Of a stretch of DNA of 64,000 nt, positions 1-7,239 are shown one piece after another. Where the stretch lies: positions 1 through 64,000 of the forward strand of contig NZ_VDUZ01000007.1 of the NCBI RefSeq assembly GCF_008039615.1, in the 5' to 3' direction. Each line of letters opens with the position of its first letter. The stretch's first letter is position 1. The stretch comes from Vineibacter terrae (GTDB lineage: Bacteria > Pseudomonadota > Alphaproteobacteria > Reyranellales > Reyranellaceae). Both the position numbers and the translations under genes were made by a program. Below the pieces are notes generated by a model. It was not told the origin of the DNA, did no database searches, and worked only from the letters and a program-made list of their open reading frames with translations.

Positions 1-135
1 CAAGCGGATGTTCACCCTCGCACACGCCTGACGGGGAAAGTACCACCAAAAATCGCGACCCATGACCTCGGTGCTTTCAAAATCACTCAATCAACTACCC
101 AATAACCTCAGTCCGACAGGCTGCTAGTCGCCGAG
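1..135. other. Left edge, no assignable gene
   Basis: This stretch is clearly AT-richer than most of the window. In one forward frame the first 31 bases read as a short peptide tail ending KRMFTLAHA and a TGA, so they may be the 3' end of a gene that lies outside the window, but ten codons cannot be identified. The rest, up to the first coding region, shows no terminator with a T tract and no confident promoter. An in-frame TAA at 103-105 limits how far upstream the next gene can start. Confidence 0.4.
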
Positions 136-489
136 TTGACTTGGCTGGATGAGCCGCGGCGCCTTTCCGAGATACTCGACGCTGCGCGCCTGCTGGAACG
201 GCAGGTTTGGTATAATCGCTACTGGAACCGGCGGGTGCGGATCGAGAGGGGCCACACCAAGCTCGTTACCAGAGAGGAATGGGAAGCAGCAGAGCTACGA
301 GAGCGAAACACCACGCTTATCATCGACAGCATATGGCAGGGAGCGCTCGATGCGGCTCGGCGCACCGAAGAAGACGTTGGGATCGAAAATCTCGGGCCGT
401 GGGACGACTTCGAGTGGGGGATGATCAACGGCAAGCTGAGCGCCCTGCGATGGGTCATGGGCGACGACTGGGACATGCTGGACACGTAA
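136..489 (+). CDS. Hypothetical protein, first gene of the island operon
   Basis: A 117-residue soluble protein rich in Trp, Arg, Glu and Asp, with no signal peptide or membrane segment. I do not recognise its family. The only usual start codon after the in-frame stop at 103-105 is the TTG at 136, which has no clear ribosome-binding site, so the true start is uncertain. The acidic C-terminal half carries two Trp-Asp pairs (GPWDDFEW and DDWDML). The stop is followed after 9 bases by the next gene, whose ribosome-binding site overlaps the end of this one, so it looks like the first gene of a coupled operon with the two HEPN-type proteins downstream. Base composition is AT-richer than the main chromosome here. 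Confidence 0.55.
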   Translation: MTWLDEPRRLSEILDAARLLERQVWYNRYWNRRVRIERGHTKLVTREEWEAAELRERNTTLIIDSIWQGALDAARRTEEDVGIENLGPWDDFEWGMINGKLSALRWVMGDDWDMLDT

Positions 490-498
490 GGAGGTTGC

Positions 499-726
499 AT
501 GGAAGGCATCTGGACAATCGTCGTCACCTCCGCTGTTTGCGTGGTCGCTGCGCTCGGGACAACCTGGTTCGGCCACTGGCTCGGCCTGTCTAAGGATCGC
601 GCTCTTCGGCTCGAGCCGAAGACGACGGCCGAAGAGTTCTACAAACTGTGCCTCGATCTTGGCCGGGACCCGTGGGACGCGCGCAGCAACCGGCCGTCGG
701 TGCAACAGGTGAAGCTCCCCCGCTGA
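499..726 (+). CDS. Small single-pass membrane protein of the HEPN operon
   Basis: A 75-residue protein. Residues 4-28 form one hydrophobic segment (IWTIVVTSAVCVVAALG...), followed by a charged tail of about 45 residues that would face the cytoplasm or periplasm. It has a very good ribosome-binding site, AAGGAGG, seven bases before the ATG. Its TGA overlaps the ATG of the next gene (TGATG), so the two are probably translated together. No family was recognised. Position suggests a membrane anchor or partner for the TPR-HEPN protein that follows; that is inference from coupling only. Confidence 0.65.
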   Translation: MEGIWTIVVTSAVCVVAALGTTWFGHWLGLSKDRALRLEPKTTAEEFYKLCLDLGRDPWDARSNRPSVQQVKLPR

Positions 727-2309
727 TGGCACCGCCATTACGCAAACCTTCCTTGGCTTCCCTCATGGTAAAGAAGCTTGATCGGCTTTCCGAGAGCAAA
801 GCCATGCAGTTGATCGGTGCAATCATCGATCAAGGCGGCGATGAGGCATCGGTTGCAGCGCTGGATCACGCCAGCGCCCTGCTCGACCAGTACTTGGCGG
901 TAAATGTGGCGGTGCGTCACGCCTGCCGTGCACATTATTTTCGCGCCAATATCTGGAGCGCGAAGCGCCATTCATCGCCGGATTGGCAGGCGTGGCTGTG
1001 GAAAAGTGAAGCCATCGACGGCGAGATATTGGAGCTACGCCGGGCGCTGGCGCATCCCGGCTTTGAGGAATTGGAGCCACGCGAACGCGCGCAGATCTAT
1101 ACCAATCTCGGCAACATCCTGAACCACACCGGCCGGTTCATCGAAGCCGTCGAATATTGGGACCGGGCGCTGATCGCCGTTCCCAAGTTCGCAATGGCAT
1201 GCGGCAACCGTGGCGTCGGGCTCGGGCACTATGCGCACGCGCTCTACGATCCAGGTCATCACGGCGTGTTGATGATCTTCGCCGCAGAGTCGCTGGCGCA
1301 GGCATGCGCCGACGACGCGGTGGTTGAGAGTTATGGCTATGAAGAAGCGTTCGGTAAGTTTGCGGCGCATCTGGATGATATCTGGACGCGGTACGATATT
1401 CCCGGGATGGTCGGGCAGATCGACTTGCTGAATCATTCGATGGGTCGCGGCAAAAAAGAGCGCGAGTACCGGCAATGGTGCTTGAGCAACCGTCTCTTCA
1501 TCAACCCACTCAATGATATTGGACCTAACCCGATCGCCGCGCGCGACGTGATGACGTTGCCCTCGATTACCGCGGGCCTGGATGAGGAATCGGGCGTGCC
1601 CGCTGTCATCCACTATTTCAGCATCATCAAACAGGAGTTCTGTGCCGCACGATATGCGCTGTATGAAGGCATCACCGCAACCGGCGTCCATTTCTCGGAT
1701 CGCGGTGTTCTGCTCTATAACACGCTCGACTATCCAGCTTTTGGCTTTGCCGTCGAGCGGATGAAAATGGCGTTCCGGGGTGCTTATGCGGTGTTCGATA
1801 AAACCGCGTTTCTGCTCAACACCTATCTCGATCTCGGGCATAAGGACCGACAGGTCAATTTCCGTAACCTCTGGTTCGTGAAGGGTAAGGGAAAGGAGCT
1901 TCATCCAGCGCTGGACGGATTGGCAAACTGGCCGCTGCGTGGCCTGTTCTGGCTATCCAAGGACATCTTTGAAGACGATTTTCAGGAGGTCACCGAGCCG
2001 GACGCGCAATCGCTCTACGAACTGCGCAACCATATGGAACACAAGTTCGTAGCGGTGCACGATTCGCTGTTGCGGTTTACGTCCACACAGCGTGCCGAGC
2101 CCCGCAAAGCGGGCATCTCCGATCTTCCTGTTACTGACCTGATCGCCAAGACCGTGCGCCAATTGAAGCTGGCGCGGGCGACGATTACGTACTTGTCGTT
2201 GGGCATCCATGCGGAGGAACGGCGACGCGGCTACAAAAAGGGGGGCGACGCACTGGGTGTGCCTATGATCCTCAATGCCTGGGACGACAACTGGAAGAGA
2301 CAGGATTAG
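726..2309 (+). CDS. TPR protein with LA2681-like HEPN domain
   Basis: A 527-residue protein. The frame is open further upstream, but the ATG at 726 overlaps the previous stop (TGATG) and is the sensible start. Residues about 118-170 look like tetratricopeptide repeats (YTNLGNILNHTGRFIEAVEY). The C-terminal part, about 320-520, resembles the LA2681-like HEPN family: a WxLRGLxWLSKD segment followed by R434-N-H-M-E-H439, which fits the RX4-6H active-site signature of HEPN ribonucleases. HEPN proteins are commonly toxins or defence effectors that cut RNA; whether this one is active is not shown by sequence alone. It is followed after 3 bases by a second protein with an RX4H motif. Family call is from recall of the motif pattern. 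Confidence 0.78.
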   Translation: MAPPLRKPSLASLMVKKLDRLSESKAMQLIGAIIDQGGDEASVAALDHASALLDQYLAVNVAVRHACRAHYFRANIWSAKRHSSPDWQAWLWKSEAIDGEILELRRALAHPGFEELEPRERAQIYTNLGNILNHTGRFIEAVEYWDRALIAVPKFAMACGNRGVGLGHYAHALYDPGHHGVLMIFAAESLAQACADDAVVESYGYEEAFGKFAAHLDDIWTRYDIPGMVGQIDLLNHSMGRGKKEREYRQWCLSNRLFINPLNDIGPNPIAARDVMTLPSITAGLDEESGVPAVIHYFSIIKQEFCAARYALYEGITATGVHFSDRGVLLYNTLDYPAFGFAVERMKMAFRGAYAVFDKTAFLLNTYLDLGHKDRQVNFRNLWFVKGKGKELHPALDGLANWPLRGLFWLSKDIFEDDFQEVTEPDAQSLYELRNHMEHKFVAVHDSLLRFTSTQRAEPRKAGISDLPVTDLIAKTVRQLKLARATITYLSLGIHAEERRRGYKKGGDALGVPMILNAWDDNWKRQD

Positions 2310-2312
2310 GCC

Positions 2313-3788
2313 ATGCTTGCGAAACAGCTTTCCCAGGTGCTGGCTCAGCTCTGCCGCCATAGTGAAGTGGTAACCGATACGACCGGCGATATGGATCGGC
2401 GGTTTGAGTCCCTGCGCAACTACGGCAGGCTGCCGCGCGGTCGCGGTAACCGGGGGCACGCGCTTAGTAACGAGCAGATCGTAGCGGCGGTGCCCGGTTT
2501 GACAGCGGTGCAGCCTAGTTGGTCGGGCCACGTGGCTACGATCCTCGCCAAGCTGAAGCCGGTCGGCGGAAAGACCGAAGCATTTGGCAATGCAGCCACG
2601 CTAGCTGATGCGCTAAGCAGCATCCTTATCGACTGCGCCATTCGTCATAGTGTTGTCTCCGTGCGGCTTTCTGTGGCGGAATCTGGAGCCAACAGTCATG
2701 GCCTCGCGGTCATCACCTATGAGCATGACGGTACGCGAGGTCAATTATCGTTCGTGCGAGATGAGGCGGTATCATTACTGCAACCCGGAGCACGCCTCGA
2801 TGCAGAATCTCGGTATGCCCCAGCCAACCGCGAATTGGTCCTCAGTCAACGATTTTTTGATCGGCTGGCAGGAGAGATCGCCGATGCGCGAGCGTGTCCA
2901 TCACCCCCTGTCGGCGACGGTTCGGAATATGAGCGAGAGGATGCCGAGGAGGCGCGCCGTCTTCGGTTGGGTGCGAGGCCGTTATCGCGCTTCCTAAATG
3001 TCGGCGTCGATAATCAGGTGACTTGGCCGCGCGAAGAAATGTTGATCGAATTCGATCGCTACAAACTCGTGCTGATGCCAAAGACCAACGACCATATGCA
3101 ATCGGTCCACATTGATCTGCATGCGAACCGTCTGAGCATGGAAGAGGCAATGACGATCATCAACCGCTTTCTCAGCGTGCTAACGTGGTGCGATGACCAA
3201 TATGCCATCATGCAGGATGGTTGGGCGGGCAACCCGGTGCCCGTTGCCGTACACAAGCGCAATTTGGCCTTTACGACAACCTACCATTGGGTTTTTAACC
3301 GGGACATTCCGGCATCTGAGGAGGCGCGACGCGCCCTCGCGCTCTACCGTGAGGGGCGCAATGCCGAACAGAACTTTATGATCGGCTACGCGGTGCTTAG
3401 TTACTTCAAAGTACTCGAAGTCCGCTACCCAGAAGGAAAAGACATCCGCTCTTGGATCGCTCAAATATTCCCACTTCTACAAAGTGGCCTCGATGCAGAC
3501 CGCGCGAAAGCGTTTCTGAACGCATGCGGCAACGAGAACGTTGAGCAATATCTATGGAAAGCGTGTCGGGTCGCTGTAGCGCATGTGCGCGAAAAGCACC
3601 CGTCTGATCCTGACGTTGTCGAGGAATTGCATCGGTTGCACAACGCAGCGGCTATAATGCGCCGACTAGCTCGGCATTTTATCAGAACAGAGCTTGGGGT
3701 TTCGGACTCGCCGTTTAGCGATGCGGCTGAGATCGCGTCTGAGCAGAGCGCGGCATCGCCGTCACCCCATGGCCAAACAAGTCACTAA
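2313..3788 (+). CDS. HEPN-like (MauJ-like) C-terminal domain protein
   Basis: A 491-residue soluble protein starting 3 bases after the stop of the TPR-HEPN gene. The N-terminal 220 residues are not recognised. Residues about 230-460 resemble MauJ-type or apo-HEPN alpha-helical domains: a helix with NFMIGYAVLSYFKVLEVRYP near 350, then R419-V-A-V-A-H424 followed by REKHPSDPD. This fits the RX4H signature, and the Arg/His pair followed by a loop with a conserved Asp is typical of HEPN-like folds. The last 25 residues are low complexity (Ser, Ala, Pro). Its 3' end overlaps the following DUF4238 gene by 20 bases. Alternative reading: a MauJ-family protein without nuclease activity. It lies in the same AT-richer island. 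Confidence 0.6.
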   Translation: MLAKQLSQVLAQLCRHSEVVTDTTGDMDRRFESLRNYGRLPRGRGNRGHALSNEQIVAAVPGLTAVQPSWSGHVATILAKLKPVGGKTEAFGNAATLADALSSILIDCAIRHSVVSVRLSVAESGANSHGLAVITYEHDGTRGQLSFVRDEAVSLLQPGARLDAESRYAPANRELVLSQRFFDRLAGEIADARACPSPPVGDGSEYEREDAEEARRLRLGARPLSRFLNVGVDNQVTWPREEMLIEFDRYKLVLMPKTNDHMQSVHIDLHANRLSMEEAMTIINRFLSVLTWCDDQYAIMQDGWAGNPVPVAVHKRNLAFTTTYHWVFNRDIPASEEARRALALYREGRNAEQNFMIGYAVLSYFKVLEVRYPEGKDIRSWIAQIFPLLQSGLDADRAKAFLNACGNENVEQYLWKACRVAVAHVREKHPSDPDVVEELHRLHNAAAIMRRLARHFIRTELGVSDSPFSDAAEIASEQSAASPSPHGQTSH

Positions 3789-4097
3789 GTGCTGCCACTG
3801 GGTGGCGCAGTCCTACCTGAAGGCGTTCGCCGCCGATGAGGGCAGGCAACGTATTTGGCGCTTCAGCAGGAACGACGGTGAATCTGAGGTGAAGCACATC
3901 GACAAGGTAGCGGTGAAGTTTCACCTCTACGCGCCGCTCCAGGCGGACGGCCGGCGCGACGACGCGGTGGAGAAGAAGCTTGCGGAACTGGAGAATTTTT
4001 CGGCGATCCGGCGTGGAAGGCAGTTTGCAATGACTTCCCCGATTTTTCCTGGGAACCATTGCGCAAGATGGTGACCCTGATGGCAGCCGTGACTTGA
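3769..4097 (+). pseudogene. DUF4238-family protein, frameshifted and truncated
   Basis: From the ATG at 3769 the protein begins MAKQVTKCCHWVAQSYLKAF, the typical start of DUF4238 proteins (His-x-x-x-Gln-xx-Leu-xx-Phe), and continues to VEKKLAELENF. After a run of five T at 3996-4000 the first frame gives an unrelated tail and stops at 4074. If one T is added to that run, the reading continues as GDPAWKAVCNDFPDFSW and EPLRKMVTLMAAV, which looks like real family sequence, and stops at 4095-4097. The family is usually around 270-300 residues, so the C-terminal half is missing in either case. Either the gene is decayed, or the frameshift is a homopolymer sequencing error in a gene already cut short. 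It overlaps the HEPN-like gene upstream and marks the end of the island. Confidence 0.65.
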
Positions 4098-4566
4098 AGC
4101 TGAGGGGGCGTTGTCGTCTTTTAATCTTGTTCTTCGACCGAGAATAGTGCATACTACCTACCAAGTCGCATTCCCGCCGCCGGGGCCAACGGGCGTTTCG
4201 TGGGCCCCGCCGCAAGGGGCAAGGCCGCCGCCGGGTCGAGGCACGGGCGCTTCGTCCGCTCCACGCGCGGAGCACGCTGCCGCCGCTCTTGCCGGATCAG
4301 CGACGCCGCCGGTTGCCGTCGCAGGCACCCATCATGTCCACCCGTCCGCGAGCCGACACATGGCTGCCACCGCTATCGCCGCTGCTGCGCTCCAGGTGTG
4401 CCGGGAGAGGGCCCACCGCCCGTCGTCGTCGAATTTGAGTCATTTTCGACGTTTCCGTCACGCGCTTTTCGGGGTGAAAAATGACAAGTCGTTGATTTTG
4501 CTGACAAAAACTCAGCCCGAGTCCGCCAGCGGTGACACGGTCGCCGGCCCAATGGCTGGGGCCGGC
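4098..4566. other. 469-base gap at the island edge, no gene seen
   Basis: Open frames here have no start with a ribosome-binding site, no recognisable protein and low-complexity Arg/Ala/Pro composition, so I call no gene. The first part (about 4098-4160) keeps the AT-richer composition of the island; then composition jumps to GC-rich sequence with short inverted repeats around 4180-4260. No integrase, tRNA or direct repeat that would mark an attachment site was found. The right end contains a hairpin listed separately. Confidence 0.5.
4543..4566 (-). terminator. Hairpin just past the NTF2-like gene
   Basis: A perfect 8-base-pair stem (GCCGGCCC / GGGCCGGC) with an 8-base loop ends one base before the leftward stop codon at 4567-4569. 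In the leftward direction it would be the first structure transcribed after the coding region. There is no T tract, so it is at best a weak or Rho-assisted terminator. Confidence 0.4.
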
Positions 4567-5190
4567 CTAGCCCGGGCCGCCGGCCGGGAATGCCGTGGGC
4601 GCGCCCTCGCGCCAGGCGAGACCCTCGGCGTAGAGCCGCATCACGGCCTCGCCCTTCAGCTGCGGCAGGTCCTTCTTGATGGTGAAGCCCAGCCTGGTCT
4701 GCAGGTAGGCGAGGTGCCGGTAGCCCTCGGGGAAGCTGTCGAGCAGCGCCGCGTCCAGGGTCAGGCGCGCGTCGGGGCTCACCGGGTCCATGCGGTCCTT
4801 CTCGTAGATCGGCTGGCGGCGGACGATCGCCCAGCGGCCGTTGCGCTTGGCCAGGAAGTCGAAGAACCGCCCGGTGCAGACGACATCGACCAGCACCCCG
4901 TCGACCAGGCCGCGTTGGCTGATCGTCATCTTGGTCTGTGCCGTGGCGCGGTGATCGTTGAGGTCGATGCTGATGCCGCCCAGGAAGTGCAGGATGCTGA
5001 CGCCGCGGTCGAAGCCGGCCTGGCTGACGGCGATGAACTTCTCGGCCGGCCCCTGGAACCATGTCGCGGTCATCCAGCCGTCGTCGTGCCAGACGGTGCG
5101 CAAGCGCTCCCAGTCGCCGGCGTCGCGCCAGACGGCCCAGTTCTGGATCACCTCGGCGATCGCGAGCTTTTCCAGCATTTGGTTCTGCAC
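4567..5190 (-). CDS. SnoaL/NTF2-like superfamily protein
   Basis: A 207-residue soluble protein with the pattern of the nuclear transport factor 2-like (SnoaL) fold: an N-terminal helix (LEKLAIAEVIQNWAVWRDAGDW), a Trp-containing turn, then beta strands (DVVCTGRFFDFLAKRNGRWAIVRRQPIYEKDRM). Members are diverse, from small dehydratases and isomerases to binding proteins, so a substrate cannot be named. I chose the GTG at 5190 because GGAGA lies about 8 bases upstream; an ATG four codons later (5178) is the alternative. It is divergent from the CoA hydrolase gene at 5255, sharing a short intergenic region of 64 bases. Confidence 0.7.
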   Translation of the reverse strand: MQNQMLEKLAIAEVIQNWAVWRDAGDWERLRTVWHDDGWMTATWFQGPAEKFIAVSQAGFDRGVSILHFLGGISIDLNDHRATAQTKMTISQRGLVDGVLVDVVCTGRFFDFLAKRNGRWAIVRRQPIYEKDRMDPVSPDARLTLDAALLDSFPEGYRHLAYLQTRLGFTIKKDLPQLKGEAVMRLYAEGLAWREGAPTAFPAGGPG

Positions 5191-5254
5191 GCTAGGTCTC
5201 CACGGGTTGCGCACGGCATTATGCATCGTGCAACGAGGACGTGAAGTGAGGCAG

Positions 5255-7105
5255 ATGCAACCGGTCCAGCACGGCGATCCCGAGGCGCTCGCCGATTCCA
5301 TCATCGCCGCGGTCGGCAAGAGCATCGTGCTGGCGCTGCCGCTGGGCCTGGGCAAGGCGAACCACGTGGTGAACGCGCTCTATGACCGCGCCGCCGCCGA
5401 TCCGTCGATCTCGCTGCGCATCGTCACGGCGCTGACCCTGGAGACGCCGCGCGGCGGCAGCGCGCTGGAGCGGCGTTTCATGGGGCCGGTGATCGAGCGG
5501 CTGTTCGGCGGCTATCCCGACCTCGCTTATGTGCCCGGGCTGCGCACCGGCACCCTGCCGCCCAACATCGAGGTCAACGAGTTCTTCATGCTGGCCGGCC
5601 GCTGGCTGTCGGTGCCGACGGCGCAGCAGGCCTACATCTCGGCCAACTACACCCACGCGGCGCGCTACGTGCTGGACCGCGGCGTCAACGTCGTGGCGCA
5701 GCTCGTGGCCAGGCGCGAGGCGGACGGCGCGGCGCGCTACAGCCTGAGCTGCAACCCCGACCTCACGCTCGACCTGCTGGCCGCGCGCCAGGCCGGCCGC
5801 GCGAAGTTCCTGCTGGTCGGCCAGGCCAACGACGAACTGCCGTACATGCAAGGCGTGTGCGAGCTGCCGTCCGAGGCCTTCAGCCACGTCCTGGACGGCC
5901 CGGCGACCCAGTTCCCGTTGTTCGCCCCGCCCAAGCAGCCGGTGACGGCGGCGGAATACGCGATCGGCTTCCATGCCGCGCGGCTGGTGCGCGACGGTGG
6001 CACCCTGCAGATCGGCATCGGTTCGGTGGGCGACGCGGTGTGCCAGGCGCTGATCCTGCGCCAGCACGAGAACGCCGCCTACCGCGACACGGTCGAGCGG
6101 CTTTCGGCCGTGCCGCCGCAGCCGTTCGAGGCGGCGCCGTTCACGGCAGGCCTTTACGGCGCGACCGAGATGCTGGTCGACGGCTTCCTGGAGCTGATCA
6201 GGCACGGCATCCTCACCCGCGAGGTCGACGGCGCCGTCGTGCACGCCGCTTTCTTCCTCGGGCCCAAGGCGTTCTATCGCGCGCTGCGCGAGATGCCGGA
6301 CGCGCAGCGGGCGCGCATCGCCATGATGCCGGTGGGCTACGCCAACGAGCTCTACGGTGACGAGGCCGGCAAGCGCCGGGCCCGGGTCGAGGCGCGCTTC
6401 ATCAACAACGCCATGATGGCGACCCTGCTGGGCGCCGTCGTCTCCGACGGCCTGGAGGTCGGGCGCGTCGTGAGCGGCGTCGGCGGGCAGTACAACTTCG
6501 TCGCCCAGGCCTTCGCGCTCGAAGGCGCGCGCTCGATCATCACGCTCAACGCGACGCGCCAGGACGGCGGCCGCGTGCGCTCCAACATCCGCTGGTCCTA
6601 CGGCCACACGACCATCCCGCGGCACCTGCGCGATACAGTCGTCACCGAGTACGGCGTGGCCGATCTGCGCGGCAGGACCGATGCCGAGTGCGTGGCGGCG
6701 ATGCTGTCGATCACCGATTCGCGCTTCCAGGCCGGGCTGCTGCGCCAGGCCAAGGCGGCCGGCAAGATCGCGGCGGGCTACGAGATCCCGGCAGTGTTCC
6801 GCGACAACACCCCGGCGCGCATCGAGCGGGCGTTGGCGCCGGCACGGGCCCGTGGCGTGGTGCCGCCGTTCCCGTTCGGCACCGACTTCACCGCCGAGGA
6901 GCAGCGCCTGATGCCGGCCCTGATGCGCCTCAAGAGCGCGGCGCACAGCCTGCCGGCGCTCGGCGCGCTGCTGTGGCAGGGCCTGACCGCCGGCCCGCCA
7001 TCGCCGCAGGACGCCGCCTGCCTGGAACGCATGGGCCTGCACAAGCCCACCGACTGGCGCCAGCGCCTGCAGCGCACCCTGCTGCGCGCCGCGCTGGGGG
7101 AATGA
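5255..7105 (+). CDS. Acetyl-CoA hydrolase/transferase family protein
   Basis: A 616-residue enzyme of the class that moves CoA between carboxylic acids or hydrolyses acyl-CoA. The C-terminal part has family features: GVGGQYNFVAQAF near residue 415, SYGHTTIPRHLRDTVVTEYG and VADLRGRTDAE around 450-475. It is longer than the usual 430-500 residues of 4-hydroxybutyrate CoA-transferase; the extra length is an N-terminal part (residues 1-150, with a glycine-rich ALPLGLGKANH motif) and a C-terminal tail after 560. The ATG at 5255 is my start; GTG at 5246 has a better-spaced GAGG upstream and would add three residues. It converges on smc, with a dispersed palindromic repeat between them. Confidence 0.82.
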   Translation: MQPVQHGDPEALADSIIAAVGKSIVLALPLGLGKANHVVNALYDRAAADPSISLRIVTALTLETPRGGSALERRFMGPVIERLFGGYPDLAYVPGLRTGTLPPNIEVNEFFMLAGRWLSVPTAQQAYISANYTHAARYVLDRGVNVVAQLVARREADGAARYSLSCNPDLTLDLLAARQAGRAKFLLVGQANDELPYMQGVCELPSEAFSHVLDGPATQFPLFAPPKQPVTAAEYAIGFHAARLVRDGGTLQIGIGSVGDAVCQALILRQHENAAYRDTVERLSAVPPQPFEAAPFTAGLYGATEMLVDGFLELIRHGILTREVDGAVVHAAFFLGPKAFYRALREMPDAQRARIAMMPVGYANELYGDEAGKRRARVEARFINNAMMATLLGAVVSDGLEVGRVVSGVGGQYNFVAQAFALEGARSIITLNATRQDGGRVRSNIRWSYGHTTIPRHLRDTVVTEYGVADLRGRTDAECVAAMLSITDSRFQAGLLRQAKAAGKIAAGYEIPAVFRDNTPARIERALAPARARGVVPPFPFGTDFTAEEQRLMPALMRLKSAAHSLPALGALLWQGLTAGPPSPQDAACLERMGLHKPTDWRQRLQRTLLRAALGE

Positions 7106-7110
7106 TTTTC

Positions 7111-7233
7111 CCTCCCCACGCAGTGGGGAGGTGCCCCGAAGGGGCGGAGGGGAGCCGCCGTGGTCTCAGTTGCGGAAACCTCGTGGGTCCCCCTCCGGCC
7201 TTCGGCCACCTCCCCCAGCTTCGCTGGGGGAGG
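7111..7233. repeat. Dispersed palindromic repeat, family A, copy 1
   Basis: About 123 bases made of hairpin-forming units: CTCCCCACGCAGTGGGGAG at the left, CCCCGAAGGGG, then a centre ending GGCCTTCGGCC and TCCCCCAGCTTCGCTGGGGG at the right. The same unit, inverted, occurs at 26860-26985. Both copies lie exactly between the 3' ends of convergent genes, here the CoA hydrolase and smc. Such REP-like elements are common in alphaproteobacterial genomes; a role as a two-way terminator or mRNA 3' stabiliser is inference. Confidence 0.8.
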
Positions 7234-7239
7234 AAAAAG

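Noticed and set aside
648-725. An upstream start for the TPR-HEPN gene
   Set aside because: The 26 extra codons overlap the small membrane-protein gene, and the ATG at 726 overlaps its stop in the coupled TGATG form.
5219-7042. A leftward 607-codon frame antisense to the CoA hydrolase
   Set aside because: Low-complexity composition, and the forward frame has the family motifs.
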